Source: Chitinivibrionales bacterium (GTDB lineage Bacteria > Fibrobacterota > Chitinivibrionia > Chitinivibrionales > WJKA01). Taken from it: a stretch of DNA of 34,987 bases. The stretch lies in the NCBI GenBank assembly GCA_014728295.1, contig WJLW01000116.1:1-34987 (forward strand). The letters are read 5' to 3'. Shown in pieces: positions 34,117-34,987 of the stretch. The notes beneath the pieces are model-generated. The model saw nothing but the letters and a program-made list of their open reading frames with translations, searched no databases and was not told where the DNA came from. Every line of letters starts with the position of its first letter. The stretch's first letter is position 1. The translations under genes and the position numbers were made by a program.

Positions 34117-34987
34117 CTATTTTGATTCCCACCAGCGCAGATCCTGTGGTCCAAAATTTAAAAGATCGTAAAATGACAGGCTGAAACCCAATTGCTTATG
34201 GCGAATTCCGTGGCTACCTTGGGGATAGTACTCAAAACGAGGCAACCATTTATGAAGTTTATGCAGCTCCTCTTTGAAATAGCCTTCGGGAGAATAGATG
34301 AGTGACATGTCAAACTGTATATGATTCAGCAGACGTATGCCTATTCCATTTCTCTTTTCAAACCGTTCGCCCATCTGATCGAACAAAAATCCAATGCGAT
34401 ACGAAACCGTATTCAGAAATGAGAGTTCTGCGCCGATCTTATAGTTTATTTCTTTGAAATTTTCGTTGTACGTTGCCTGTCCGACATCGGTATGTATTGC
34501 TTTCCAGAAAGGATCGGGCTGATTTTCGAGGTAGTTGCGCGCGATTTCGCGCTGCACCAGCATCTCCGAGCGCACAGCGGCAAACCTGATATTGTTGATC
34601 GTAACATCGTTCATATAGGCGAATGCCAGATTGAACGTAAATGGTATGGGATCAGATTCGTCGCGCGATAGGTACCAGACCGGTTGTCCCATATTCTGAA
34701 ACGATATCCCCACGCGAGCACGCGGCGTTAATTGCCAGATATAGCCTGCGTCAACCGCCAGACCGCTGCCAACACCTTTGTCACCCGGGCCAAAGCCGGG
34801 AACCAGCGCAGACTTGTACACTTTTGCGGAGAAACCCCAGTAGTGATTTTTAATGCCGATTTTGTGCAAATTGAAACCCCAGCTCAAGCCAATTACACTT
34901 TCCCAGCTTCGAAATTCAGTTTGGGTATTTCGTTCTTTGTCGGTAAGAGTGTTGATTCCAAAATCAATAAAATTGACAAATACACCA
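34117..34987 (-). CDS. PorV/UPF0164-like outer-membrane barrel protein (5' truncated)
   Basis: The frame is open to the right edge of the window (residues GVFVNFIDFG before ESVIGLSWGFNL), so the N terminus with its signal peptide is missing. The 290 visible residues show repeated amphipathic strand pattern ending in aromatic residues, with GSGLAVDAGYIWQ, RVGISFQNMGQP and the C-terminal FSLSFYDLLNFG. This resembles the PorV/PorQ/UPF0164 family of FoxF-type outer-membrane barrels, where PorV helps deliver T9SS substrates. It could instead be a different barrel of unknown role. The stop lies 11 bases beyond the convergent NYN gene. Confidence 0.65.
   Translation of the reverse strand, partial: GVFVNFIDFGINTLTDKERNTQTEFRSWESVIGLSWGFNLHKIGIKNHYWGFSAKVYKSALVPGFGPGDKGVGSGLAVDAGYIWQLTPRARVGISFQNMGQPVWYLSRDESDPIPFTFNLAFAYMNDVTINNIRFAAVRSEMLVQREIARNYLENQPDPFWKAIHTDVGQATYNENFKEINYKIGAELSFLNTVSYRIGFLFDQMGERFEKRNGIGIRLLNHIQFDMSLIYSPEGYFKEELHKLHKWLPRFEYYPQGSHGIRHKQLGFSLSFYDLLNFGPQDLRWWESK

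Noticed and set aside
1..34987. CRISPR arrays, tRNA or rRNA genes, phage modules
   Set aside because: No regular direct repeats with spacers, no cloverleaf-like sequence and no phage structural genes were seen by eye. A dedicated scan could still find a divergent tRNA.

Overview
The window looks like a chromosomal segment of a Gram-negative, probably anaerobic or microaerophilic polysaccharide degrader of the FCB group. Fibrobacterota or a close relative is my best guess. The reasons are a secreted family 9 glycoside hydrolase, two secreted proteins with C-terminal domains resembling type IX secretion (T9SS) sorting domains, a PorV/UPF0164-like outer-membrane barrel, and a glycosyltransferase cluster that includes a heptosyltransferase-type (GT9) enzyme. 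The phylum is an inference from gene content only.

Layout, left to right. 1-1617: 3' end of a large secreted protein. 1717-3027: sn-glycerol-1-phosphate dehydrogenase family gene. 3267-7299 (minus): class I ribonucleotide reductase operon, nrdA then nrdB. NrdB has Phe in place of the radical Tyr and Glu as its first metal ligand, the signature of a Mn/Fe (class Ic) enzyme. Two NrdR-box-like sites 31 bp apart lie upstream of nrdA. 7498-7661: a 164-bp MITE-like element with perfect 21-bp terminal inverted repeats beginning with TA. 8053-9192: membrane-anchored Ser/Thr kinase, convergent with a VOC/glyoxalase-fold gene. 10064-15767: a compact SUF iron-sulfur assembly operon, sufC-sufB-sufD-Rieske-sufS-sufU-ferredoxin, mostly with overlapping ends. 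15959-17298: acyl carrier protein and an NmrA-like NAD(P)-binding protein. 17346-19301 (minus): a DUF523+DUF1722 protein and a LOV-GGDEF diguanylate cyclase (probable blue-light receptor). 19420-20895: HAD phosphatase and Bax-inhibitor-1 family membrane protein with a clear terminator.

20957-28783: surface-glycan cluster. Two GT4 genes on the plus strand converge with a five-gene minus-strand operon (GT4, GT9, GT4, GT4, GT2). The first GT4 gene and the 24417-25571 gene are close paralogues in opposite orientation. 28874-29566: glycerophosphodiester phosphodiesterase. 29783-30471 (minus): a gene graveyard, where the start of an L-lactate permease is frameshifted and then fused to a hybrid histidine kinase that has lost its ATPase domain. 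30654-33284 (minus): GH9 cellulase-like enzyme. 33570-34106: NYN-domain protein. 34117-34987 (minus): 5'-truncated PorV/UPF0164-like protein.

No tRNA, rRNA, CRISPR array, complete insertion sequence or phage module was seen. The strongest candidates for something unusual are the Phe-type NrdB with its NrdR sites, the LOV-GGDEF receptor, the TA-flanked MITE with a structured interior, and the permease-kinase fusion remnant.
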